In this document: piece by piece, positions 27,515-34,852 of the stretch
Layout: every line of letters begins with the position of its first letter
Numbering within the stretch: the stretch's first letter is position 1
The notes under the pieces: generated by a model
Told to the model about the DNA's origin: nothing
What the model saw: the letters and a program-made list of their open reading frames with translations, nothing else
Databases searched by the model: none
Made by a program: the position numbers and the translations under genes
Source of the DNA: Erythrobacter sp.
GTDB lineage: Bacteria > Pseudomonadota > Alphaproteobacteria > Sphingomonadales > Sphingomonadaceae
DNA: 47,850 bases
Assembly (NCBI GenBank): GCA_013822695.1
Contig: PNKW01000016.1
Span: 1 to 47,850 of the forward strand
Direction: 5' to 3'

Positions 27515-27608
27515 TTCGGCTGCGCGCGGTGTGACCTCTGGACGCGGGGAAGCGGCCTGTCTTACACCGCTTCGCAACTGCGAACAGAACTATCGAAGGG
27601 GCACCCGT

Positions 27609-28313
27609 TTGCGCAAACTCGGGATAATCGGCGGCATGAGCTGGGTGTCGACTGCGACCTATTATGACCGCATCAACCGGATCGTCCAGAAACGCGCGGC
27701 CCCGATGGCGAGTGCGCCGCTGCTGATCGAAAGCCTCGATTTCTGCCAGCTCTACGCGCTCACCGCCGAACGCGACTGGCAGCGCGCGGCGAGCGTGCTG
27801 GCCGAAAGCGCGCGGCGGCTGGAGGGCGCGGGGGCCGAAGCGCTGATCATCGGCGCCAATTCGATGCACCGCCTGTATGATGACGTCGCAGCGTCAGTGG
27901 ACATCCCCATCCTCCACATCGCCGAATATGTCGGCCTGGCGATGAAGCGCGCCGGCAAGACCAGCGCGGCCCTGCTCGGCACCCGCAACGTCATGACCGA
28001 GAGCTTCTATCGCAAGCGCCTCGTCGCCCACGGGATCGACCTGCTGCCGCCCAACCTCGAATACGTCGAGATGCTCGACAAGATCATCTATGACGAGCTG
28101 ATGGTCGGCAAGGTCACCCGCGAGGCCGAACGCACGCTAAAGACGATCATCACCAACACCGTGCAGGAGGGCGCGGCCGCAGTGGTGCTCGCCTGCACCG
28201 AGTTGGACCTGGTAGTCGACGTCGATGCCAATGTGCTGCCGATCTTCGATTCCACCCGAATCCACTGCGAGGCGGCGGCGAACTGGATCCTTGAGCAGGA
28301 AGTCGGGGGATAA
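27609..28313 (+). CDS. Aspartate/glutamate racemase family protein
   Basis: A 234-residue racemase-like protein, TTG start (LRKLGIIGGMSW; no ATG gives the LGIIGGM strand). The second catalytic residue, Cys196 (VVLACTELDLV), is present. The first position, usually Cys or Thr (CNT/TNT), is Ser85 in GANSMHR. This resembles single-cysteine YgeA-type broad-specificity racemases more than canonical two-cysteine enzymes. It follows the hydrolase by about 95 bp and may not be in its operon. Confidence 0.85.
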   Translation: MRKLGIIGGMSWVSTATYYDRINRIVQKRAAPMASAPLLIESLDFCQLYALTAERDWQRAASVLAESARRLEGAGAEALIIGANSMHRLYDDVAASVDIPILHIAEYVGLAMKRAGKTSAALLGTRNVMTESFYRKRLVAHGIDLLPPNLEYVEMLDKIIYDELMVGKVTREAERTLKTIITNTVQEGAAAVVLACTELDLVVDVDANVLPIFDSTRIHCEAAANWILEQEVGG

Positions 28314-28618
28314 TCCTCGGTTCATCCTCCTGAGAGGGCGGTCGGTCGCAAGGCTCGCTTGCGTGGGGTGCACCGCTTTAACGTTCTCACTATCTGCGCC
28401 CTCGGATTTTGTCACGGAAACGTAATAGACATCATCCGGGTCTTCGGGTCGCACCGCAGGCCCTTGGGGCCGCTCTCCTCCCCCCCAATCACCGGAGGGC
28501 GGCCCCATATTTCTCCCCAGTTTCGCGGACACCAAGCGGTTGAAATTCGGGAGATTTTGCGGTGTTCACGCCCCGTTCCGGTTGAGCCGCGACGGCCATC
28601 CTCCTAAGCGCTGAGCCC
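28314..28618. other. 305-bp gene-free region with hairpins and a Pho-box-like repeat
   Basis: No credible coding sequence. It holds a small hairpin CGCAAG/CTTGCG (28347-28352/28358-28363), a PhoB-like 7-4-7 repeat (28409-28426), GGCCC/GGGCC (28459-28463/28467-28471) and an 8-bp inverted repeat GGGGCCGC/GCGGCCCC (28466-28473/28499-28506). It could be a racemase terminator plus dgt promoter, or a small RNA. Confidence 0.5.
28409..28426 (+). promoter_or_regulatory. PhoB-box-like repeat without an adjacent phosphate gene
   Basis: TTGTCAC-GGAA-ACGTAAT keeps the 11-bp repeat of TGTCA/CGTAA halves in a PhoB box. The next coding start is dgt, about 190 bp further on, with structured sequence between. 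Confidence 0.35.
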
Positions 28619-29785
28619 GTGACCACCCGCGCCCCTTTCGCCGCCGATCCTGCCGCCGGGCCTGCCCGCGAATTCGCGCGCGCCGATGCGGGCGAACAGC
28701 GGGGCCCGCGCAGCCCGTTCCAGCGCGACCGCGACCGGATCATCCATTCGATGAGCTTCCGGCGCCTGAAGTCCAAGACGCAGGTGTTCATCGCGCCCGA
28801 TGGCGATCACTACCGCACCCGCCTCACCCACAGCCTCGAAGTCGCGCAGATCGGGCGGGTGATCGCCCGCGCGCTGGGGCTCGACGAGGATCTGACCGAG
28901 GCACTGTGCCTCGCGCATGATCTCGGCCATCCGCCCTTCGGCCATGCGGGCGAGGCCGCGCTTTCGGACGCGATGGAGCGGCATGGCGGCTTCTGCCACA
29001 ACGCCCAGGCGCTGCGCACGGTGATGCGGATCGAGTGTCCCTATCCCGAGCATGACGGCCTCAACCTCACCTGGGATCTGCTCGAAGGCCTCGCCAAGCA
29101 CAACGGCCCGATCGCCGCGCCGAACTGGGCGCTGGCGGAACTCGATGCGGCCTTTCCGCTGGAGCTGGGCAGTTGGCCCTCGCTGGAAGCGCAGGTCGCG
29201 GCGGTGGCGGACGATATTGCTTACGACAACCACGACATCGACGATGGCCTGCGCGCCGGGTTTCTCCGGCTTGATGACCTGCTGTCGCTGGATTTCCTCG
29301 CAGACCAGTGGCGGACGGTCGAAAAGCGCTTTCCCCACGCGCCGCGCGAGCGTCTGCTGCGCGAGATGATACGCGACCAGATCGGGATGATGGTGAACGA
29401 CGTGATTGCCCACACGGCTGAGCAGGCGCGCGGCCTCGCCAGCGTGGCCGAAGTGCGCGCCGCAGGGCGCCTGTTGGCGGGTTTCTCCCCCGGCATGGCC
29501 GCGCAGGAACGGCGGCTGAAGAGCTTCATGTACGAAAGGCTCTACTACCACCCCGAACAGATCGCCGCCGCCGAAAAGGCGCGCGATGTCGTGGCGCGCC
29601 TGTTTGCGGCCTATGCACAGGATGCGACACTGATGCCCGACGACTGGCTCGCGCGGCTGCCCGCGGCAGAACCGCAGCGGGCCCGCGTGATCACCGATTT
29701 CATCGCCGGGATGAGCGATCGTTTCGCAATTCGCGCCGTGGGCGAGATTTATGGCACAAGGCCGGAAGGGCTGATCAATGTATGA
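28619..29785 (+). CDS. dgt: Deoxyguanosinetriphosphate triphosphohydrolase-like protein
   Basis: A 388-residue HD-domain enzyme that removes triphosphate from dNTPs. RSPFQRDRDRIIHSMSFRRLKSKTQVF is the family N-terminus; the HD ligands are His71 (RTRLTHSLEV) and His100-Asp101 (LCLAHDLGHPPFGHAGE), with a later Asp in VADDIAYDNHDIDD. GTG start. It overlaps the next gene by 8 bp. Its short form (under 400 residues) fits the type 2 group common in alphaproteobacteria. Confidence 0.93.
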   Translation: MTTRAPFAADPAAGPAREFARADAGEQRGPRSPFQRDRDRIIHSMSFRRLKSKTQVFIAPDGDHYRTRLTHSLEVAQIGRVIARALGLDEDLTEALCLAHDLGHPPFGHAGEAALSDAMERHGGFCHNAQALRTVMRIECPYPEHDGLNLTWDLLEGLAKHNGPIAAPNWALAELDAAFPLELGSWPSLEAQVAAVADDIAYDNHDIDDGLRAGFLRLDDLLSLDFLADQWRTVEKRFPHAPRERLLREMIRDQIGMMVNDVIAHTAEQARGLASVAEVRAAGRLLAGFSPGMAAQERRLKSFMYERLYYHPEQIAAAEKARDVVARLFAAYAQDATLMPDDWLARLPAAEPQRARVITDFIAGMSDRFAIRAVGEIYGTRPEGLINV

Positions 29786-30500
29786 GCCGCGCGGAACCGG
29801 CCCGGTGCGGGTCGCGCTGGTGGGGGCGACGGGCCTCATCGGTCGCCGCGTGATCGAGGTCGCGAGTGCGGGCGATCAGGTCCGCATTCTGGGCATTGCC
29901 CGACGCGAGGCGCCGCTGCCGCCCGGCGCGCGGATGGAGATGTTCGTGGCCGAGCCTGCCAAGTGGGGCGAGGTGCTGGATGCGGTGCGCCCGCGCGCGC
30001 TGATCTGCGCGCTGGGCACCACCTGGAAGAAGGCCGGGCGTGACGAGGCGGCGTTCCGCGCGGTTGATCACGATCTGGTGCTCGCCACGGCCGAGGCAGC
30101 CAAGCGCGCCGGCATCCCCAACATGGTGCTGGTCAGTGCCGCCGGGGCCGACAAGCACAGCAAGGCGCTCTACATGCGGGTCAAGGCCGAGACCGAGGAC
30201 GCGGTGAGCCGGATCGGGTTCAAGCGGCTCGATATCCTCCACCCCGGCCTTCTGCGGGGCGAGCGCGAGGGCGACCTGCGCCTCGCTGAACGCGCCGCGA
30301 TCATCGCCGCGCCGTTGATCGATCCGCTGCTGTCGGGCAAGTGGGAACGCTATCGCTCGATCGATGCCGGGCTGGTCGCCGAGGCCGCGCTCGGCCTTGC
30401 GCTGCGCAGGGCGGGCGGGCGCTTCACCCACGATAACGAGGCAATGCGCCGCGCCGCGCGCGAATGGCGCAAGGCGGCAGCGCAGGGGGAAGAGGCGTGA
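29778..30500 (+). CDS. NAD(P)-binding TIP30/NmrA-like oxidoreductase
   Basis: A 240-residue atypical SDR. The nucleotide site is VGATGLIGRR (15-24). ALGTTWKKAGRDEAAFRAVDHDLVLATAEAAKRAGI and LVSAAGADKHSKALYMRVKAETED place it near HTATIP2/TIP30-type proteins, with Tyr and Lys in YMRVKAE in the catalytic positions. It overlaps dgt upstream and the ABA4-like gene downstream (TGATG), so the three form one translational unit. Substrate unknown. Confidence 0.85.
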   Translation: MYEPRGTGPVRVALVGATGLIGRRVIEVASAGDQVRILGIARREAPLPPGARMEMFVAEPAKWGEVLDAVRPRALICALGTTWKKAGRDEAAFRAVDHDLVLATAEAAKRAGIPNMVLVSAAGADKHSKALYMRVKAETEDAVSRIGFKRLDILHPGLLRGEREGDLRLAERAAIIAAPLIDPLLSGKWERYRSIDAGLVAEAALGLALRRAGGRFTHDNEAMRRAAREWRKAAAQGEEA

Positions 30501-30949
30501 TGGATTGGGCGCTGGTGTTCAAGGCGGTCAATCTGCTCGCGCTGGTCGCATGGACCGCACTGATCCTGCTGCCGCGCTGGCCCGCACTGCTCTCGGCGAT
30601 CCTCTATCTCGGCGTCGGCCTGCTCTGCGCGGTCTATGCCACGGGCCTCATCGGCGTGGTGAGCGGGCTGATCCCCAATGCTGGCGGGGGCGGGGCCGAT
30701 TTCACCACGATCCCCGGCATCCGCGCGATCTTTGCTACCGATGGCGGGGTCACGATCGGCTGGACACATTACCTCGCCTTCGATCTCTTCGCGGGGCTGT
30801 GGATCGCGCGCGATGCGGACGCCAAGGGCATCTCCCGCTTCCTTCAGGCCCCGATTCTGCTGGCGACCTTTATGGCGGGGCCGCTGGGTCTGGGCATCTG
30901 GCTGCTGGTGCGCGGGCCTGCGGCGCGGCGGCAGGGGCGGTTTCGTTAA
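30500..30949 (+). CDS. ABA4-like (DUF4281) membrane protein
   Basis: A 149-residue protein with four predicted membrane helices (about 5-25, 30-55, 88-105, 116-138). FATDGGVTIGWTHYLAFDLFAGLWIARDA is the family hallmark. The plant member ABA4 is needed to make neoxanthin; bacterial members have no established role. Carotenoid-making erythrobacters would offer a substrate, but no carotenoid gene is near. Its ATG overlaps the previous stop. Confidence 0.85.
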   Translation: MDWALVFKAVNLLALVAWTALILLPRWPALLSAILYLGVGLLCAVYATGLIGVVSGLIPNAGGGGADFTTIPGIRAIFATDGGVTIGWTHYLAFDLFAGLWIARDADAKGISRFLQAPILLATFMAGPLGLGIWLLVRGPAARRQGRFR

Positions 30950-31022
30950 AATTCGCCGCTGGACGGCGCGCGCTGGTGGGCTAATCTCGCGGGCAAAAAT
31001 ACGCCCGGAGAGAGACACCAGC

Positions 31023-32588
31023 ATGACCGAGATCGCGCAGCACAACCTCCTGACGCTTGATGAAATCCTCGCCCATTGGATTGCCGAGCAGCCCGATGCG
31101 CCCGCGATCGAGGGCGGGGAGCTTGCCTTCACCTATGGCGAGGTCGAGCAGCTGTCGCGGCAGATCATCGCCATGCTGGCCGCGCGCGGCATCGGCGCGG
31201 GCGACCGCGTGGCGTTTCTGGGCAAGAATGCGGCGAGCTATGGCCTACTCTATTGCGCCTGCGCGCGCGCCGGGATCGTGATCGCGCCGGTCGGATGGCG
31301 GCTGGCCGCGCGCGAGATCGCCTATATCCTCGGCGACACCGGGGCCAGGCTGCTGGTGGCCGCGCCCGACTTCATGGAGCTTGCCGCTGCGGCCATGGCC
31401 GAGCTGGCGAGCCCGCCCGAACTGCTGGACGATGCGGCGATGCTGGACGCGGCGCGCGGCTGCGATGCGGCACCCTTCACGCCCTGCGGCGCGGATGATC
31501 CGATGCTCCAGCTCTATACCTCAGGCACCACCGGCCACCCCAAGGGCGTGCTGCTGTCCAACGCCAATCTCACCCGGCTCAGGGTCGAAGGGATTGCTGC
31601 GGGCCTCACTTACTACACCGATTACCGCGCGGGCGATTGCATGATGGTGGCCATGCCGATCGCGCATATCGGCGGCACCGGCACCTTCAGCCTCGCCATG
31701 CTGGCGGGCATCCGCTGCCGTTTCGAGGCGGAATTCACCCCCGCAGGTGTCCTCGCGGCGATCGAGGCGGGGGCGACCCACATGTTCCTCGTCCCCGCCG
31801 CGCTGCAGATGGTGATCCAGCACCCGCAGGCGGCCAGCACTGATTTCTCGAACCTGCGCTATCTCATCTACGGCGCCGCGCCGATGCCGCTCGAACTGCT
31901 CAAGCAGGCGGTGCAGACCATGCCGAACACCCAGTTCCTGCAGGCCTACGGCATGACCGAGACGACCGGCACGGTCTCGATCCTGCCGCCCGAGGATCAC
32001 AGCCTCGAAGGCAACCAGCGGATGCGCTCGGCCGGCAAGGCGCTGCCCGGGGTCGAGATCGCGGTGCGCGGGCCCGATAATGTGGAGGTGCCGCGCGGCG
32101 AGATCGGCGAGGTGTGCATCCGCTCGCCCTCGAACACGGCGGGCTACTGGAAGCTGCCCGAAGCGACCGCCAAGACCATCGATGGCGATGGCTGGCTCCA
32201 CACCGGCGACGCGGGCGTGATGGACGAAGACGGCTATGTCTATATTCAGGACCGCATCAAGGACATGATCATCTCGGGCGGTGAGAACGTCTATCCGGCT
32301 GAGGTGGAAAGCGCGATTTACGGCCACCCCGCGATTGCCGAGGTCGCGGTGATCGGCGTGCCCTCGGCCCGATGGGGCGAGGAGGTCAAGGCCTGCGTCG
32401 TCGCCAAGCCGGGCATGGAGATCGACGCGGACGACGTCATCGCCTGGACGCGCGAGCGGATCGCGGCCTTCAAGGCACCCAAGAGCGTCGACGTGATCCC
32501 GGTGATGCCGCGCAACGCCAGCGGCAAGATCCTGCGCCGCGAGCTGCGCGCGCCCTATTGGGAGGGGCAGGAGCGGCAAGTGTCGTGA
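31023..32588 (+). CDS. AMP-binding acyl-CoA synthetase
   Basis: A 521-residue ANL-superfamily enzyme that activates a carboxylic acid to its CoA thioester via an adenylate. The phosphate loop is YTSGTTGHPKG (165-175); further blocks are YGMTETTG, GWLHTGDAGVMDEDGYVYIQDRIKDMIISGGENVYPAEVE and the C-terminal lysine in NASGKILRREL. Fatty-acid or aromatic-acid substrates are both possible. GGAGAGAG precedes the ATG. It is 10 bp from the next gene and probably cotranscribed. Confidence 0.92.
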   Translation: MTEIAQHNLLTLDEILAHWIAEQPDAPAIEGGELAFTYGEVEQLSRQIIAMLAARGIGAGDRVAFLGKNAASYGLLYCACARAGIVIAPVGWRLAAREIAYILGDTGARLLVAAPDFMELAAAAMAELASPPELLDDAAMLDAARGCDAAPFTPCGADDPMLQLYTSGTTGHPKGVLLSNANLTRLRVEGIAAGLTYYTDYRAGDCMMVAMPIAHIGGTGTFSLAMLAGIRCRFEAEFTPAGVLAAIEAGATHMFLVPAALQMVIQHPQAASTDFSNLRYLIYGAAPMPLELLKQAVQTMPNTQFLQAYGMTETTGTVSILPPEDHSLEGNQRMRSAGKALPGVEIAVRGPDNVEVPRGEIGEVCIRSPSNTAGYWKLPEATAKTIDGDGWLHTGDAGVMDEDGYVYIQDRIKDMIISGGENVYPAEVESAIYGHPAIAEVAVIGVPSARWGEEVKACVVAKPGMEIDADDVIAWTRERIAAFKAPKSVDVIPVMPRNASGKILRRELRAPYWEGQERQVS

Positions 32589-32598
32589 GGACGCTGTC

Positions 32599-33204
32599 GT
32601 GAGCGCCAAGAAGCACGCCCCAGCGGCGCTCAGGAACCGCGAAGCCATCGCCGAGGTGCTCGCGCGCGAATTGCCGGCGTCCGGCACGGTGCTCGAAATC
32701 GCGGCAGGTTCAGGCGAGCATGCGGTGTTCTTTGCGGAGCGTTTCGGTGCGCTCGCATGGCTGCCCACCGATCCGGCAGCAGACGCGCTGGCCTCGATCG
32801 CGGAATACCGCGCGGACTATCCGGGCACGAACTTGTCCGCGCCGATGATGCTCGATGCGGCAGCGCCCGAGACCTGGCCGGTCGCCGAGGCTGCCGCAAT
32901 TGTGTGCATCAACATGATCCACATCAGCCCCTGGGCCGCGACCCAAGGGCTTTTCCGGGGGGCTGCCCGATTATTGGGCAGCGGGGGAGGGCCGCTGATT
33001 GTCTACGGGCCGTTCCTCGAGGACGGGGTGGAGACGGCTGCCTCGAATCTCGCCTTCGACGAAAGCCTCAGATCGCGCGATCAGGAATGGGGCTTGAGGC
33101 GTGCCGAAGATCTGGACAGCCTTGCCGCCGCGCACGGGCTCGCCCGCGCGGCGCGCCACGCGATGCCTGCCAATAATTTGAGCCTGATTTTTCGCCCGAT
33201 CTAG
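32599..33204 (+). CDS. DUF938 class I SAM-dependent methyltransferase
   Basis: A 201-residue Rossmann-fold protein with GTG start. The SAM-binding glycine strand is VLEIAAGSGEHAVFFAERF (31-49). LPTDPAADALASIAEYRA, INMIHISPWAATQGLFRGAARLL and PANNLSLIFRP are typical DUF938 blocks. No substrate is established for the family. It closes the plus-strand run that starts with dgt. Confidence 0.9.
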   Translation: MSAKKHAPAALRNREAIAEVLARELPASGTVLEIAAGSGEHAVFFAERFGALAWLPTDPAADALASIAEYRADYPGTNLSAPMMLDAAAPETWPVAEAAAIVCINMIHISPWAATQGLFRGAARLLGSGGGPLIVYGPFLEDGVETAASNLAFDESLRSRDQEWGLRRAEDLDSLAAAHGLARAARHAMPANNLSLIFRPI

Positions 33205-33213
33205 CCGAGCGGA

Positions 33214-33345
33214 TCAATCAATCGCGCGTTTTCCGGCGCGGCCGACGGACTGAATGTCCTCGCCGACGCCTTCGACCGTGTTGCAGGCGGTGGTGGTCAG
33301 CATGAAAGCGGCGAGCGCGGCGGCGATGATGGTGGTGCGAATCAC
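33214..33345 (-). CDS. Entericidin A/B family lipoprotein
   Basis: A 43-residue lipoprotein, GTG start with AAGGAG 7 nt before it. The signal peptide IRTTIIAAALAAFMLTTTAC gives a lipobox ending at Cys21; the mature part NTVEGVGEDIQSVGRAGKRAID carries the entericidin pattern N-T-x2-G-x-G-x-D-x-Q. E. coli entericidins form a bacteriolytic toxin/antidote pair; this single gene has no partner visible here, so toxicity is not implied. The gene converges on the DUF938 gene. Confidence 0.88.
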   Translation of the reverse strand: MIRTTIIAAALAAFMLTTTACNTVEGVGEDIQSVGRAGKRAID

Positions 33346-33395
33346 AGAAGGGCTCCTTGTCGAGTCTCGACCAGTTAACGCGCAGGGTTGAACAT

Positions 33396-34334
33396 TTATT
33401 CCTGACTAGCCGCTGAAGCGACACGTTTTGGCGCGGCGGTGCGGGCCCTGGCAAGCTGCCGCTCGCGCCAGGCGATCAGCAGGCCCGCGCCGATGATCAG
33501 CGGCGCGCCGAGCCACAGGCTGGCGGGCGGGGCGCGCTCGAAGATGGCATAGCCGTAGAAGCTCGCCCACAGCAGCGCGGTGTAATCCATCAGCAGGATC
33601 ACCGCGGCCGAGCCGAAGCGCAGCGAGGTCGTCAGCAGCATCTGCGCGGCCGCCCCCACCAGCCCCATGCCGAGGATCAGCCCCCAGGTGAGCGGATCAT
33701 GCGCCGCGGCCACGAAGGGCAGCGCGAGCGCGGCGACCGGCGTGGTCAGCGCGGCGAACCAGAAGACGATGCTCCACGGGTTCTCGGTGGTGTTGAGGTC
33801 CTGAATCTGGAAACTGATCAGCGCGACCATGAAGGGCGCGACAAGACCAACTGCGACGCCCGCGAGCGTTACGCCTTCGTGGAGGCCCGAGAAGGGCTGC
33901 ATCACCACGATCACCCCGGCAAAGCCGATTCCGACCGCGCTCCAGCGATAGGGGCCGATCCGCTCGCGCAGCAGCACGATGGCGAGCAGCACGGCGAAGA
34001 CCGGAGCGGTAAAGCCCAACGTGGTCGCCTCGGCCAGCGGCAACAGCAGCACCGCGCCGTAGGTGAAGATCATCCCGAACAACCCGCTCGCCGCGCGCCG
34101 GGCATGGGCGGGCAGGCGCTGCGTCTTCAGCAGCGCAAGCCTGCCGGTCAGCGCCAGCCCCGCGCCGAGCAGCAGGGTGGTGATGAGCTGGCGCCAGAAG
34201 ATCAGCTCGCCCAGATGCGCGCCGCGCTCCCCCGCCAGCTTCACCAGCATGCCCATCGTCGCCAGAGCGAAGGCGGCGAGCAGCCGCACGAACAGCGCAA
34301 GCAGCGGGCGGGGGCGTGCGATCGAGCCATCCAT
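33396..34334 (-). CDS. DMT-superfamily (EamA) transporter
   Basis: A 312-residue inner-membrane protein with ten predicted helices in two EamA repeats, the second opening around LAGVAVGLVAPFMVALISFQ. It starts MDGSIARPRPLL at 34334; earlier starts would add about 60 residues of low-quality sequence overlapping the divergent gene. AEATTLGFTAPVFAVLLAIVLLRERIG is characteristic. A short basic tail follows helix ten. Substrate unknown; drug or metabolite export is usual for the family. Confidence 0.9.
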   Translation of the reverse strand: MDGSIARPRPLLALFVRLLAAFALATMGMLVKLAGERGAHLGELIFWRQLITTLLLGAGLALTGRLALLKTQRLPAHARRAASGLFGMIFTYGAVLLLPLAEATTLGFTAPVFAVLLAIVLLRERIGPYRWSAVGIGFAGVIVVMQPFSGLHEGVTLAGVAVGLVAPFMVALISFQIQDLNTTENPWSIVFWFAALTTPVAALALPFVAAAHDPLTWGLILGMGLVGAAAQMLLTTSLRFGSAAVILLMDYTALLWASFYGYAIFERAPPASLWLGAPLIIGAGLLIAWRERQLARARTAAPKRVASAASQE

Positions 34335-34398
34335 CACCGGCGGGCTTGGCCGAGGCGCGGGGATTGCGCAAGGCGCAGCTGCGCCTACATGGCGCGCC

Positions 34399-34638
34399 AT
34401 GGACGTGATCGCGCAATTCGAATTGCTGAGCGATGCCGCGCAGGTCGCGTGGGCAGGCGGCGCTTGTCTGGTGTTCGCCGTGTTTGCGAGCGTGATGGAA
34501 TGGCGCCGCGGGCGCTCGCGCAATCTCGCCCGGCTTGAACAGGTCGGATGGGTGCCGTGGACAGGGCTGTTTTTGCTGAGCGCGATGCTCGGCGCGGGGT
34601 TGCTGGCGATGGCGCTGCCGGCGGTGCTCAGGGGCTAG
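34399..34638 (+). CDS. Small two-helix membrane protein
   Basis: A 79-residue protein with two hydrophobic helices (about 17-32 and 52-75) separated by a basic loop MEWRRGRSRNLARLEQVGWVPW, giving a predicted hairpin with the loop in the cytoplasm. It diverges from the DMT transporter with a 64-bp gap. Family not recognised. High-GC coding character and a clear topology support it being real. Confidence 0.65.
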   Translation: MDVIAQFELLSDAAQVAWAGGACLVFAVFASVMEWRRGRSRNLARLEQVGWVPWTGLFLLSAMLGAGLLAMALPAVLRG

Positions 34639-34644
34639 CGGGCG

Positions 34645-34852
34645 TGACGGAGGGGTTGGTGCCTCGTTACCCCTCCGTCAGCCGCTGGCGCGGCTGCCAC
34701 CTCCCCATTGCTGCGCAGCGGGGAGAGACTGAAGAACACCAGAATTTGAATGACCCTCGAACCCGAAGGGTTCGCAAGGCCAACCGGCCGCCGGCCGGTT
34801 AGGCCGAATGATCCGGGCCGGAGGGCCCGGATCGGCGTGTCAGAGACACGCC
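34645..34852. repeat. Dense array of seven hairpins at the 3' end of cpaF
   Basis: Perfect stems: 12 bp (34645-34656/34669-34680), 7 bp (34679-34685/34690-34696), CTCCCC/GGGGAG enclosing GCTGCGCAGC (34701-34725), CGAACCC/GGGTTCG (34758-34764/34768-34774), AACCGGCC/GGCCGGTT (34782-34789/34793-34800), a 10-bp stem with GGAG loop (34810-34819/34824-34833) and GGCGTGTC/GACACGCC (34834-34841/34845-34852), the last spanning the cpaF stop. No T-run follows most of them. It may block transcription both ways, protect mRNA or be a structured RNA. Confidence 0.7.
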
